DNA of 64,000 nt from Setophaga petechia (taxonomy: Eukaryota; Chordata; Aves; Passeriformes; Parulidae): contig JANCRA010000033.1 of NCBI GenBank assembly GCA_024362935.1, forward strand, positions 6,343,001 through 6,407,000. Direction: 5' to 3'. Position numbers and translations under genes: made by a program. Shown in pieces: positions 11,463 to 23,091 of this stretch (the first letter of the stretch is position 1; every line of letters starts with the position of its first letter). A model generated the notes under the pieces. It was not told the DNA's origin, made no database searches, and worked only from the letters and a program-made list of their open reading frames with translations.

Positions 11463-11773
11463 AGCGTCAGCCGGGCAGGACCAGCCGCGGCAGCATCTTC
11501 CCCGGCGCCGTCGGCACGGCTGCGGCGCGGCGCTCCGCCGGCTCCGGGCGCTCAGGGGGCAGCTCCGGGCGCCTCAGGGGGGTGGGCCATGCCGCCTGGC
11601 GGGGTGGGGAAGAGCCGGGGCGCGGGCCGCCGGCCCGGCCCCCCGCCGCCGCCGCCCCCTCCCGGGACGCCCCCCCGAGCGCCGCTGCCGGAGTCGCCTC
11701 AAGCCGCCGCGCTGCTGAGCGCATCCGTTGGAAAACATTGGGATTCTCCCATGGTGCCCCGCGAGCGCCCGCC

Positions 11774-11781
11774 TGACGTCA
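11774..11781. promoter_or_regulatory. Consensus CRE (TGACGTCA)
   Basis: A full palindromic cAMP-response element, the binding site of CREB/ATF bZIP dimers, lies in the CpG island. It is about 420 bp upstream of the candidate minus-strand start codon, and GC boxes lie 60-120 bp farther upstream. Full-length CRE palindromes in unmethylated CpG islands are frequently functional. That conclusion is family knowledge, not shown here. Confidence 0.7.
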
Positions 11782-11844
11782 CGGGGGTGGGGTGGGCGCC
11801 GCACCTGCACTGCACAAAGGCGGGGGCTCCGCAGGTGCGCGGGG

Positions 11845-11897
11845 CCGCCCCGCCCCAGCGCATCACGGCCCGCGGGAGGGGCCGCCCGCCCCGCCCG
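11845..11897. promoter_or_regulatory. Cluster of GC boxes (Sp/KLF type)
   Basis: CCGCCCCGCCCC at 11845-11856 and CCGCCCCGCCC at 11887-11897 match Sp1/KLF GC boxes in reverse orientation, reading as GGGCGGGG on the minus strand. Together with the nearby CRE they make this the best candidate core of the island promoter. Confidence 0.55.
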
Positions 11898-12074
11898 GGC
11901 TCTGCGGGTTCCGCCCGTGTCCCTGGAGCCGGCCCGGAGCTCGTCCCGTCCCTCCGGGCGCTTTGCCCCGCGGGAGGGACCGGCGCGACCCCCGGCACCG
12001 GGGCAGCCGCGGGGCTCGGTGTCCGCCGCTCGCCGCGCCCCGGGGCCCGCGGGGGAGCGTGTCCGGCGGAGGAG

Positions 12075-12108
12075 GGAGTCCCTCGGGAGAAGGAGTCCCT
12101 CGGGACAA
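12075..12108 (+). repeat. 17-bp tandem duplication in the CpG island
   Basis: Two adjacent 17-bp units start GGAGTCCCTCGGGA and differ only at one base of their three-base end (GAA against CAA). It is a small local duplication with no further copies. Confidence 0.8.
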
Positions 12109-12250
12109 GGCATCCCGCGGGCTTCCCTCGGCGGGACGAGCGAGAGCCGCTCCGCGCCCCCGGCGCCCCGCGCAGCCCGGCCGGAGCTGGGGCCTCGTGG
12201 CAAAGGCGCCCCACGGGGACCCCGCAGAAACGGGATGCTCCGACTCGGCT

Positions 12251-12707
12251 GAGCAGCTTGGTTTGGGGATTTGTTTAAAGGGAATAACTGCTTTCATGGG
12301 GTTTTTTGCTCCTCCCGTGCAGCGCAGGGTGCCGGCAGAGGGGCTGCTGGTCTGTAGCCAGTGATGCTGGTCAGGTCTTCTTGAAGTTTTGACGTGTAAA
12401 AATAAGGATGCTTTTAATCACTCTCCCAGCAAAGTCCTGTGGAATGCTCGCTCAGCACTTGCTGGGATTGTGGGGGTTCTCATCTCGTGTCTGCTTTAAA
12501 CTCTTCTTTTGTCTCTGCATGGAAGCAGTGCTGAGGAATACACTCACCTACAAGCAGATTTCTTTCTGATTCAAGAGCAGTGGTTATACATGCAGCTGAC
12601 CAAATTCCTGTTGTGACACAGGTACAAGTTTGCAAAATTTTAGGGATGAGCCTTCATCAGACAATTTCCCATCAATGCAGTCTTTCATTCCCACACACAG
12701 AAGCACG
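12251..12707. other. Non-coding flank of the CpG island
   Basis: Composition drops back to genome average here. No gene is seen. A consensus-like minus-strand splice donor (TAG|GTGAGT) occurs at about 12541-12549 but has no supported exon beside it. Confidence 0.45.
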
Positions 12708-12955
12708 GGTGGAGGTTGGAAGGAACCACAGTGGGGTCACCTGGTCCAACCTCCCCTCCCTGCTCAGGCAGGGTCATCCCAGAGCAGAGGGTGCAGGATT
12801 GTGTCCAGAGGGGTCCGGAATATTTCCAGAGGAGAGAAACTCCACAGCAAAGAAGTTCTTCCTCATGTTCAGGTGGAACTTTCTAAGCATCAGTTTTTCA
12901 CCTCTGCCTCTTGTTCTATTACTTGGCACCACTGACAAGAGCCTGGCTCTGATTT
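12708..12955 (-). mobile_element. CR1 LINE fragment, antisense, with internal deletion
   Basis: Read on the plus strand this is the reverse complement of the CR1 3' region. In order it shows GGTTGGAAGGAACC, CCTGGTCCAACCTCCCCT, CAGGGTCATCCCAGAGCAG, the TCCAGAGG-AATATTTCCAGAGG block, and GAAGTTCTTCCTCATGTTCA followed by GTGGAACTTTCTAAGCATCAG. The segment that in CR1 normally separates the GACTCCACA block from the TAAAGAAGTTCTTCCT block (about 45-60 bp) is missing, and the two are joined at a shared CACA. The terminal octamers are also absent. No open reverse-transcriptase frame remains. Confidence 0.92.
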
Positions 12956-15809
12956 TACATTTATATGTGGAAAATATTTTGCTACTCTTAAATAAAGAAA
13001 ATTGGGTTTGGCCATTTCTGAAAGCAGAGGAAAAGAGAGCAGTTATGTAGGATTTGTTGTGTTTTGGGGGGATTTAACCCCCATTTATCACACTGAGATG
13101 TCTGCTTGCAGCTTTTCTTTAAGCAGGAATTTCAAAGTTAAATGTGCATACATCTGATTTGGGAGTCACTTTTGGGCTGTGTGTCTCTGAGAGTCAGTTA
13201 TCCTACTCACCTTAGGGGGAAAGAAAAAAGTCTGTGGGCATGGATTGAATGGTGGAGCTTGATGAGAAAATTCATCCAAGATTGCATTTGAGGGAGGCCC
13301 AAGTGTGGCTGTTGGGGTGGCATCCACCCATGGCTGGGGGGAGCTGCTACATCCAACAGGGAATATTGTCCTGAGAACAGAACCTAAAAAAGGGTTTAAA
13401 GTAAAATATCAAAGAGTTTCTGGTTCAATGAGCACTGCCCCTTCTTGAGGTGTATAAGGTAGATCCTAAGGAAAAAGCAGCATGTGGAGGTTTAATCTAA
13501 GCTGTGCCATCGTGCCATGGAATACATTAAGGTGCCAAGTGAGATAATGAGCCAAATCTATTTTTAGTCCTAAAAGGAGAGGAAGTAGCAAGTTCTAAAT
13601 GGTTTTTCTCTATATAGCTTTTAGGTCATGCTAGAAAATGCTGATGGTTTCTAGTGAACTCTGTGAAAGTCTGTTTGCATTAATCAATAGCTGCCTTCTG
13701 AGATGAAGAATGATACTGATTTCATGTTTAAAATGTAGGGCTGAAAAGTTTCATAGCAGATTTTTAGGCATTTGTATGAGACCGAATATATTAAAATATT
13801 TTCAACCCAAGAAAATATCTCCAAGACATCTTTAGTAGCTGTAGAAGCACACAGGATGAGAGGGATGTATTTTTAACCAGCTCCCATACTGATTGCCTCT
13901 ATAGAGGACGTTTTATAGGATTCCTTTGGATTTAAAATATTGCCTGGTACAAAACAGTCAAACAGGGCTGGAATCTGCCTTGCTGCTTTCCCTTAAAGAG
14001 CATTTTCTCTCATCCCTGACAAACCAAGCACCATGAGGCTCAGTCTGGGGATAAATCCCTGATGTGCTTTGTGCCAGCTGATGGAGCTGCCCCTGGACCT
14101 TGTTCTTTCCAAAATGAACCATCATCATCATTGGGAGAGGAGATACCAAAAAAAAAAAAAAAATTTGTGTTGAATTATTCAAACTTAGATCGCTAAATAA
14201 CGTCTCATGTTAAAAGTAGGATTGTCTGCATGTGCTTTACTTTCAAATGTCAGAGGTGATGGTGATGCATCTGTGGCACTTCCTGCTTCCTCCCTTAAAG
14301 CAGGCTCTGCATTCCTCCTGGGCAGGGCTTTAGGGGGGGAAACATCAACGTGAGGCCAAGGCTTGTCTTGTGTTAAAACACCAACACCGAGCAGGAATGG
14401 AGCCTTTCCACAGAGCCAAATAAAGCTGATGGAGGCAGGCACTAACTAATATATTCCAAGTATATTGATTTGTAAATCCCTCTGAAACTGGAATGAAATT
14501 AAACCTGGTTCTACCTATGGGTACACAGCACCTGAAAAATTGTCCTCAATTTTCTATTTACTACTTCATACGATTCTGTAGGTGTCACAAACAAAACTGT
14601 TTGCAGGATCAGAATGGCTGTTAGTAGAAACATGACTCCCCTTTTGTTTGGTTTGTTTTCTCACTATAGGAGTCTTGTGGTAAACAAGTTTTCAGCATCT
14701 TCCAGAGTTCAATGATCTGATCTGTTTAGTTATCTCTCAGAGGATTTCTAGCCTTTTATATTTATGATGAAAAGTTATGATGAGATTTTTTTTCCTTAAT
14801 AGCAAATATCTCTGCAATTGGCATCCATTCAGTTGCAGGAAAATACTTCTTGAAATGCAATATCCACAGAAGAAACACAGAAAGGAAAACAAATTTTTTT
14901 ACAATTTTATTTATTTTGATGCATAGTCCACAGCCAAAGCAATGCATGCCCATTTGATAGGACTTTCCTTTTATTTTTTTTAATGCAACTATATAAATTG
15001 TATGGATTATTTCATTAGTTTGTTTTCTCTCTGACAGCTGAATGCCTGTTGTATGAGCTGGTTATATAAAGAGAAATCCAAACTTGTGTTAGAAAGGAAT
15101 GATTCTCTGGGGAGAAAGAAAAGAGGTGAGTCATGTCAGTGCTGTTTTTCTCCAATCAGCAGAATATTAAACAACCTCATTTTCCTTAATCTGAAGCCTA
15201 CATGTGATCTCTGAGCACCACTGATGTGGGGGTTTTGTGTTGTTATTTAGAAAAATGAATTCAGGGTACATTTGGATTGACAGAATCAGCTTTCATGTTC
15301 AAATTGTTCTGATGACCAAGGCACAAATAGCCTTGCTAGGAGCAGTTTTCTTAGATGCAGCAACAGAAAGCATTTGCTCTGCTGCTTGTGAGTCTTAACC
15401 TAGTTTTTAAGATTTTTATGCCAGCTTGCTGTGGCTCAGCGTGCTCACCATGACAGAGATGAGCATTCCCATGCTCAAAAAGCTCTTGTCTCTATTTACT
15501 TTGTTGGGGGTTCTTTCCCCTCAGATGCTTTCTTTGGAAAGAGGACACAGAGCCTATTTTGAGCCTTTGTTTGTCAAGACCATAAATGCATGTCACCAAG
15601 AGGAGATAAAATATCAGCCAGCAGTCACAACTCTGTAAGTACAAAGGCTTGAAGCACTTCTTCTCCAAAGCACTACTACAGGAGGCAAATAAAAAATGAA
15701 TAAGCATCAAGGGTTTGTTTATTGGGGGCCTCGTGTGCACATTGAGAATTTCTGATACTCAGGAGCTGCTCTGGCAATGGCCCATCTGATTTCCATGTTT
15801 GCTTTCCTT

Positions 15810-15930
15810 CCCAGCTCCAGTGCTCACTCCCATTTTACAGGTGAAGGAGCAGGAAAAAGAGGCTGGAAAAATGTAAAGGAGGAGCCTGAGCTCAACTCCC
15901 TGCCCTGACACCCAGCTCTACTCAATCCTT
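15810..15930 (+). mobile_element. Possible MIR-like SINE relic
   Basis: CCCATTTTACAGGTGAAGGAGC resembles the MIR/CORE-SINE block CATTTTACAGATGAGGAAAC. After a gap it is followed by CCTGACACCCAGCTCTACTC, which could be a decayed continuation. The resemblance is short and could be chance. A library alignment would decide. Confidence 0.35.
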
Positions 15931-18900
15931 CTGTGCTGGAGTGATGGGAAGGGGAACCTCTACTCTTATTTCAAATGATGCAGCTTGTAACAGCAACAGC
16001 CCCATGTGTGGGGAGTGAGCTCGTGTGTGCACCATGGCCAGGCCAGCAGAGCTGCAGGATGTGGTCCCTGAGCTGCCACTGTGCAGGAGGAGCAGGGAAA
16101 GGCTGTGGGGAGCTCTGGGGGCTCCTGAGGTGCTGTCCAAGGCAGCAAGGCTCCAGCTGATGTGCCACATAAAGGTTGTTTGAAGGGATGAATCTCATCA
16201 TCCTCTCTGCTGTTTTGTCCTCCTTAGCCCTCAGGATGTCTGGGGAGAAGGGATGTACAAATAAATTCTATTGCAGGTCCAAATCTCCTTCCTGCCCACA
16301 TTTTGGGGAATTAATATTCTTGTATATGGAATATCTTGGTGTTTTACAGGCACTGTGTTTTTAAGAAAGCACATGGCTGGAAGTTCCTTATTCTCACTTC
16401 CATCCTCAAAGTATTCCACTATCTCAAATACCCAAAACTACAAAAAAACTGCAGATGTGTGGGGGCTCTAAAAGCTATTTTTGGTGTAATTGAGACCCTG
16501 CAAGCTCTTTAAATTAAAACAGAAAAACCCAGTGAACTGTTCTTGTTACATTTGTAACATCAGTCCTGCAGGTTCTACAATTCAGGATAGTAGAAATAGC
16601 TCCAAGAAACTGGTGTTGGCTGTAAATATAAAAGAAAACAGTGTAAGATCCCAGACTTTATAAACATTTGGAGCACTGAAATTCCATTTGGAAACAAAAT
16701 ACATCTGAAAAAGAAGAACCTCTGATTTGCTTGTCCTTTGCAAGTCTTTGTATTTTAGAAGCAGTGCAGCTCATTTTTGCCTCAGAGATAAGTCTGGATA
16801 TCTTGTAGCCTGATCAGAGATGTCATTTCTTCTTGTTATGTATTGCATTCAGACAGTACATTCTGATTCAGATCTCATCTTGTTGCCAAATCTGGAATAA
16901 TTTTGACGTATACATTTTTCAAATTAATTCCAACAGTGAAGATCATTCAGTTGTCAGCAGAAGTGGAAAGGAAAAAGTGGTGCTCTGTGCTAATTAGATG
17001 AGAGCTGACGAGTCTTTGATGTAGAGTGCAGGACAAAATCCTGATTCCACTCATGTTAGTACCTTTCAACATTTACTTCAATGGCATTTTGTTATTGTCA
17101 CTTCATTTCTTGTGTAACGCAGGACTTCTGCTGGTATTTCACACTCAGACCACAATACACAAGAATTCAGCTGTTGGAGAGTTGAAATACTTCAGGGGCA
17201 GTGAGACATGAAACAAGTGGCACAGGTTCCTTCAGTAGGTCAGAGTTTCCAGTTCTTTGGGACCTGAAATCCAGTGAAGACCAGAATAATCAGGATTTAT
17301 GAGCATCTCTCAGAAGATACAACCTCAGCTGGGCTTCAATCCATGGAAGAAAATATAGGAAGTCTAGAGCTGATCAGCAGCTGGAGGCAAGAGAATGAAA
17401 GCTCAGATTGGTTGGATCTCCCAGTGAGCAAGGTCCAGGATGGCAGAGCAGTTTCTGTTCTGAGGCTGGAGCTGTGCACTGCAGGAGAGCCCAGCAGTCC
17501 CAGCCAGCCCTTCCAGCTCTCAGTCTCAGGGAGCTGCAGAGTGAGAACTGATTTAAAGCTCAAGGTTTGAGCTTTCCCAGGCAGAAACGCTGTGGTGGCT
17601 TTATGCTGCACCTTCATTCCCCTCTGAGTGCTCCTGTCTGCCTGGGATAGACTCATCCTTGGGCTGGTTCCATCTATTCAATTTCCAAACAAGACTTTGG
17701 AAGTGAAGCAGAACAGCTATCAATACAGTTTTGGAATTTCTAGTTTATTTTTAAGGAAGACTAGGACTTCATACCATTCCTACACAGTGAAGTTGCTGCT
17801 TCCTCAGAGCTGAAGGGTTTGGGCAGCAGTTTGCATCCTCATTTAGGCAGAGTGTGGATGTGCAGCAAGATCTCTGCTGGGGAGGTTGTGCTTTGCTCTT
17901 TTGCAGAGGCAGTGAGTCATCTGAGAAACCATTCCTCAGCAGAACCCAGCTAGCTGGGGTTCCTGTTTGAATAGGGGTTTTTGACAGCTGTGGATGTTGC
18001 TGTGGCAGCAGGGATGGGGCCACCCCCTCCTCGGGGCTGCAGCTCTGTGTGCTCTGTTAATGCCATCTTGCTGTGAGCTGGGGAAGGCCAGGCTGCTCAG
18101 CAGCTCCAGCACAGCTCCCTGCACGGACAGATGCAGGGCTTGTTTTATTAGGATCAGCCCTAACAGCAAAATTTTAACCTGCAAAGTTGGCCCAGGTCAG
18201 AATTAGGTGGATCTTCTATTCCATGATTCCAAGGCTGGAGATGGATGCTCTCATAAGCACGGTCAGAACGATGCAATCATGGCATTTTCTGTGCTGTTCT
18301 GTTGTAAAAAACTCCCTTTGCCAGCCTTGCTCCCAACCAGCCCAGGCTGTAATGAGAGGAACAGCTCCAGACCCTGCAGCTGGGATCTCAAGTATTTAGG
18401 AAATAAATCCTTTAACATCTTTATCCAACCAGTAAAGTGCAGACTTTGCCTGGTAAATTCTTCCAGTCAAGTCAAAAATCAGGGGATTCCCACAAAGAGT
18501 CCCTTTGTTTTCATTTGTCCCTGAAATGTGCCTCTTGTTGTCACACCAATGTATCCTTTTAGGTCTAGACACAAAAAAAAAACCCACTTTGCAAAGGAAT
18601 TCCTAACATCAGGTTAATATAGTCTGTGAACCACCTAGATAATTTAAACTTCTCTCTCCTACAAATAATTCCACAAGACCAAGTCCTTCAAGTTTTAAGG
18701 TTCAGTTAGTTGCAGAACTAGATTTTTAAAAAATTATTATTATTAACATGTAGTCTAAAAATGTTTTATTCTAACCTGATGTGAAATACAGAGATGGGAA
18801 CACAATTTTTTGCTAAATATGCAATTCATTGTGTACATGAATGACTGCTTAGCTTGTCATTTGCAAGCCTGTGTATGGAGATGGGTTTATGCAGCTGATT

Positions 18901-20121
18901 GTATGACCTGTGGTATTTATAATTGGGTAATTATACCCTTGCTTAATGAACTAGTAAACACGGATTTTTTTGCTGATGTTGCTTTTTCCCTTCTCCTAGA
19001 AAATGGAAATAAATCCAATTAGATCTGTCAAGAAAGATGCTAGTAGGTTTGCTTCTTCCAAATCATTCAGAAGTCATGAATTATTTTAACATTTAAGCTT
19101 CTCTCTCCCTTGGCTTCGCGGCTGTTGCAAAAATTCTGTTTATTAATGCACTACAAACCAAAGGTGTCAAAACCAATCTGTGTCTCCATTTGTAAGGGTG
19201 TTGTGTGTGTGCAGCTGAAGGTGCAGTGTGTGCTTGTGAAATTCTCATTTCATGGGCTCTGACTGGATTTCCTGGGTAGAAGTTCAGCTGACACCACAGG
19301 AATGTCACAGCCTGTGCATTCTACCCAGGGCAGGTGTCATCTACATGCTGTTTACAGAGATATTTCCAGCTCTGAAAATTGCAGTTATTGTGACCAGGTT
19401 TGGATCAATTTTCTATGACTCTTGTGTTTTAACCTGCATTTTCCTATCCAGGGCAATGAGGAGCTCTGCTTAAGACCATAGGGAGCTCTATTTAATTATA
19501 ATTGGCAGCCTGCAATCCTTTGTGCTGTCAAGGAAATCCTGGAGCTAATGGATGATACTGTAAGCCCTTGGTAGTGGTTTTACACTCAGCAATTTGTTCT
19601 TTATTTAGCTGAATAAATGTCTGGTGGAGCTGAGAGAATCCACTGAGGAAATGCTGTTGGACAGGAAATTCTTGGTATGCCAACCCTAGGAATTAATTTA
19701 TTATCTGAAAGGGTAATTTTGACATCCAGGCTTTATTTAGGCATCTGAAGTAATAAATATCAATGTATAATTTATTAGTAATAAGACAATTTCCAAGAGC
19801 AGTGCAACCTGACAATGGGTATGAAATGTGTCACTAACTGTGGGCAGGGTTAATTGTCTCTGCTCAGATGGTTTCATACAGGACTGGTGGCTCAGGATTG
19901 GTTTATGAATTGTGTTTTAAGCACAATGAGAGAGTTTCAATAGCCCAAACAGGCACCCATTTTTCAAGTGTCTGTCCCAACTGCAAAGTCCAGATCAAGC
20001 AGAAGGAAATGGTTTTCCCTTCACCATTTGTAGGCTCAGGAAGAAATCTGGCACAGCTGGAGTTTGTGAGAGTCAAAAGGTGCCACGTTTTGATAGCAGC
20101 TGGTGAGACACCTCATATACT

Positions 20122-20142
20122 TCATCATCATCATCATCATCA
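20122..20142 (+). repeat. (TCA)7 microsatellite
   Basis: Seven perfect TCA triplets occur in a row. On the minus strand they read as an open run of aspartate or methionine codons in overlapping frames, which I treat as incidental. Confidence 0.95.
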
Positions 20143-20414
20143 AATGTGTTACATTTGTTCTCTGTAACTTGAGGCACATCAGAATTTGCAGCTCTGCTGT
20201 GGAATTGAGCCCTGCAGAAGAACGAGCCCGGCAGTGCAGAGCAAACACTGATTGCTCTCCCTGGGCACTCGTGGCTCACTACAGGGGCAATTGAATATTT
20301 TGGTAATTCTGTGTATTTTGAACTCGGCAGTGCAGCCTGCCGAGGCTTTTTGACTGGCAGCCACTAGAGAGCACCACGGGATTGTCTCTTTTCCAAAGCA
20401 GGGTGTGGTGAGCT

Positions 20415-20456
20415 ACAGTGTGAAAGGCTTTTTTACAGTGTGAAAGGGTTTTTTTT
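20415..20456 (+). repeat. 20-bp tandem duplication with T tract
   Basis: ACAGTGTGAAAGG followed by a T-rich tail occurs twice in succession (20415-20434 and from 20435). The second copy differs by one base and has a longer T run. It is a minor slippage or duplication product. Confidence 0.8.
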
Positions 20457-21968
20457 CCCATTCTGAAGAGTCCTATTATGTTCTGTACAAAATAGTGCCT
20501 ATTAAACCAAGATTTTAGCACCTCTGGCATTTTGCTTTACATAATTATTATTCATGGTGGCTTTTTTCATCAACATGTAATTCTCCCTCAGTGGGGTTTC
20601 ACTGAGTCCCCTGTAGTATTTCATGTACAGGCCATTTTTACTGCAAGGCTGAATGCTGATGCTTTGCTGCCTGCTGCACAGATAACCTTGGGAGAATCCA
20701 GTTCTGCTTTAGCTTATCCTTAGAAAAAACTTCTGCCTCAAATCATTCTCAAATCAGCAAAAAATAAATGGAGTGTATCTATGTAAAATACCTAAGCTCA
20801 GAGAAATGGTGATTTAAAGGGAAAATGCTGTGTGAATTAACCTGTTCATCTCTCCTGATCCAAGTATTTGATGTTTCCTTATCTGACTGGCACTGCATTT
20901 TTTTAGATCTCATGGCCTATCTCTCCTATTCCCCCAGGAAAAAAATTGCATTATTTTCTTTCAAGTACCTGTGCCTTGAGATTTTTTTTTTCTCTTTTCA
21001 TACACCCTTCTGAAATCAGCTGGACCTTTGATGTTTGCACTTTGACCTTTTAAAGCTCCTGTGTGCTTTTTGGGAGGACTTTCTCATTGCAATCATTGGT
21101 ATCTTTCAGCTTATTTTATGAGCAGAAGGTTGTAGCTTAAAACTTGGCAGTGCCTGGGAAGAAAACCCATTCTCAGAAGATAATGAGAGCCCAGAATTCC
21201 AAAGTTTCTCCCCAGGTCTGCAGCTCTGCTTCCAGTGAGTGTGAGTGCAGCAGTGCTCAGCAAAGGAATTGTCCCAGGATGGTGTTTCCTTCCTTCCTGC
21301 AGAAACTGGTGCTGAGGGGCAGAGCCACTTGTTCTGCTGAAGTGAAATTTTTCTGTCAGCATGATCGAGTCAGAGCAGCTGGAGGGGAATAAACTGGATT
21401 CTGGTGAGATTAAATGTTGGGCCAGCTGTGTGAATGCAGTATGTGGTGATGTGAGAGACCACTCTCACAACAATGGCATTCATCACATCCTCCTAAACAG
21501 ACCAGGCCTAGAACAAAACCTGCCTTGAGCTGGAGTTCCCAAAATTAGTTTGCCAATCTGTTTATGTCAGTGTTAAACTTGAAATCCTAATTAGCAGGAT
21601 TGAAGTACTTGATGACAAAGCCCACATTGCTTCTGTGACAGTTGAACCAAACTGCCTAAAATAATAATTCACAGGTGTCCCTGTACATTTGTTGGGTTTG
21701 TTTGGGGCTTTTTTGTAGTTCTTCTTCACAAACAATGAAGAAAATTCATGAGAGAGACTCCAATTCCATTCACCTTGCCACACCAGAGTGCTCAGCTGGG
21801 AAGTGATTTGACAATATGGAAAATGTTACTGGCTTTAAATCAAGTGATGAAATGTAAAAGTTACTCAAACAATTCGTTTAAGCAACTTAGAATAAACAAC
21901 ATTCAAAATATGGTATTTTTTAAAATTCTGGTTCTATAAGCTTTTTAGGAGTATTTGGGGGTTTTTAG

Positions 21969-22350
21969 GAGTTTTCCTGGACATCCTGGACCAAGATTCT
22001 TCCCAGGAATCTCTGGATTGAGACCTCTGTTATGATTTAGTGTACTGAAAATTTTTCAAAGAATTTCCTATCACTTTCTGGGAATTAATTGATCTAAATC
22101 TTTTCTAGTTTTCCTGGGCTTTGCAAGTGTGATCTTTCCAGGAATTCCTGGACAGACGCTAATTTTAGATTTTCTGGACCCACAAGATTTCTTGACCTTT
22201 TCTCACTTTTATAGGGATTCCTGGGTCTAGAACCTGAAGTAGTTCCTGTACTGTTCAAGGAATTTCCCATCCTAGATTTAGATCCTTCCTAAGAATTTTC
22301 CCAGGTTTTCCAGGAAATCTTGGATCTAAACTCTTTCCAGGAATTGCCTC
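21969..22350 (+). repeat. Degenerate tandem repeat rich in TTCCAGGAA palindromes
   Basis: About seven diverged units recur every roughly 45-75 bp. Each has a core like TTCCAGGAATTCCTGG followed by a GATCTA-type segment (for example near 22000, 22076, 22136, 22210, 22256, 22308 and 22335). Three cores are exact TTCCAGGAA (22136-22144, 22308-22316, 22335-22343) and one is TTCCCAGGAA (22000-22009). These match the STAT dimer pattern TTCN3GAA or TTCN4GAA. The divergence between units implies an old minisatellite. Whether the motif is functional or just the seed of the repeat cannot be told here. Confidence 0.6.
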
Positions 22351-23056
22351 CAAAAGTCCTCACAGGAACTGCAGTAGCTCCTCACATCCCATATGCCCTG
22401 ATTTTGTTTCAAGGCCTGGAAATAGCTGTTCCCATTTTTTGCTGTCAGAGATAAGGATCAGCCTGTGCAGAGCTGAGGAGCTGGAGGCATCCTGCAAAGA
22501 AACTGCTTGAATTCCTCTTTTAAAATCAATTACCACAAAAGGGATTTTTTTTTTTTTCTCTGAAAACACACGACTGAACCCACTGCCCCCAGGAGTGATG
22601 ATCAATCAGCTCTGAGTGCAATCTGCATCCCCTCCCCTCTCTCATTCCCCTGTCCCTCTCACAAAGTCAGAAATCCCTCAGAGGGACCTTGGCAGTTAAT
22701 ACATGAACTGCTCCTAGCACCATCCATGCAAAGGCATGTCATAAAATGTTTACTCTTCTCCTTCTGCCAAATGCCCTGAGCCAAAGCCTTAATTGGACTT
22801 GAAAAATATGCTTATGTATTTTCCTTTAGGGCACTGGAGTTTTAAACTGCTGTCTGGCTGTTGTCCTCAGTCCTGAGGTAACTTTCATGGTCTGGGTGAA
22901 AGTAAATCCAATCTTGGTCTGTTGAATGGTGTGCAAAGGTGATTTTGTTTTTTCTGAGGAGGAGAAACACAGGGACAGTGTGGTGGTGTGTGATCAAGGC
23001 ACTCTGATCTGTCTGAGCTACCTGAAAAATTCTGAACTTGCTGGCTTTCTTCTATT

Positions 23057-23091
23057 AAAAAAAAAAAAAAAGAAAAAAAATTTTAAAAAAA
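23057..23091 (+). repeat. A-rich low-complexity tract
   Basis: A15, G, A8, T4, A7 in succession. No retrotransposed sequence can be recognised immediately upstream. Confidence 0.9.

Larger units (their letters stand above)
10986..12250. promoter_or_regulatory. CpG island, likely promoter
   Basis: About 1.26 kb of very GC-rich DNA with unreduced CpG frequency stands out from AT-rich, CpG-poor flanks. It contains a full palindromic CRE, several GC boxes (for example 11845-11856 and 11887-11897), a (CGG)7 tract and a shorter CCG tract near 11644-11656. No TATA box is apparent, which is normal for such promoters. Long open frames on both strands, up to 445 codons plus and about 209 codons minus, are expected in stop-poor GC-rich DNA and are not gene evidence on their own. 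The only exon-like structure I can defend is on the minus strand (11251-11353). Transcription in the other or both directions is possible. Confidence 0.85.
12956..21968. other. Long non-coding stretch
   Basis: About 9 kb without a supportable gene. It holds an A16 tract at 14148-14163, a possible MIR-like relic at about 15810-15930, a (TCA)7 microsatellite at 20122-20142 and a two-copy 20-bp duplication at about 20415-20455. A consensus-like minus-strand donor (AAG|GTGAGT) near 13205-13213 is isolated. GC-richer islets at about 16010-16160 and 17450-17560 carry short open frames on both strands with no recognisable product. Confidence 0.5.

Noticed and set aside
10941..12278. 445-codon plus-strand open frame and several 100-300-codon frames on both strands in the CpG island
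   Set aside because: Stop codons are rare in GC-rich DNA, so overlapping frames on both strands are expected. None shows a recognisable domain, and the encoded residues are the low-complexity Pro/Gly/Arg/Ala mixture typical of CpG islands.
13205..13213. Consensus splice donor AAG|GTGAGT on the minus strand
   Set aside because: It is isolated; no adjoining open exon or acceptor was found.
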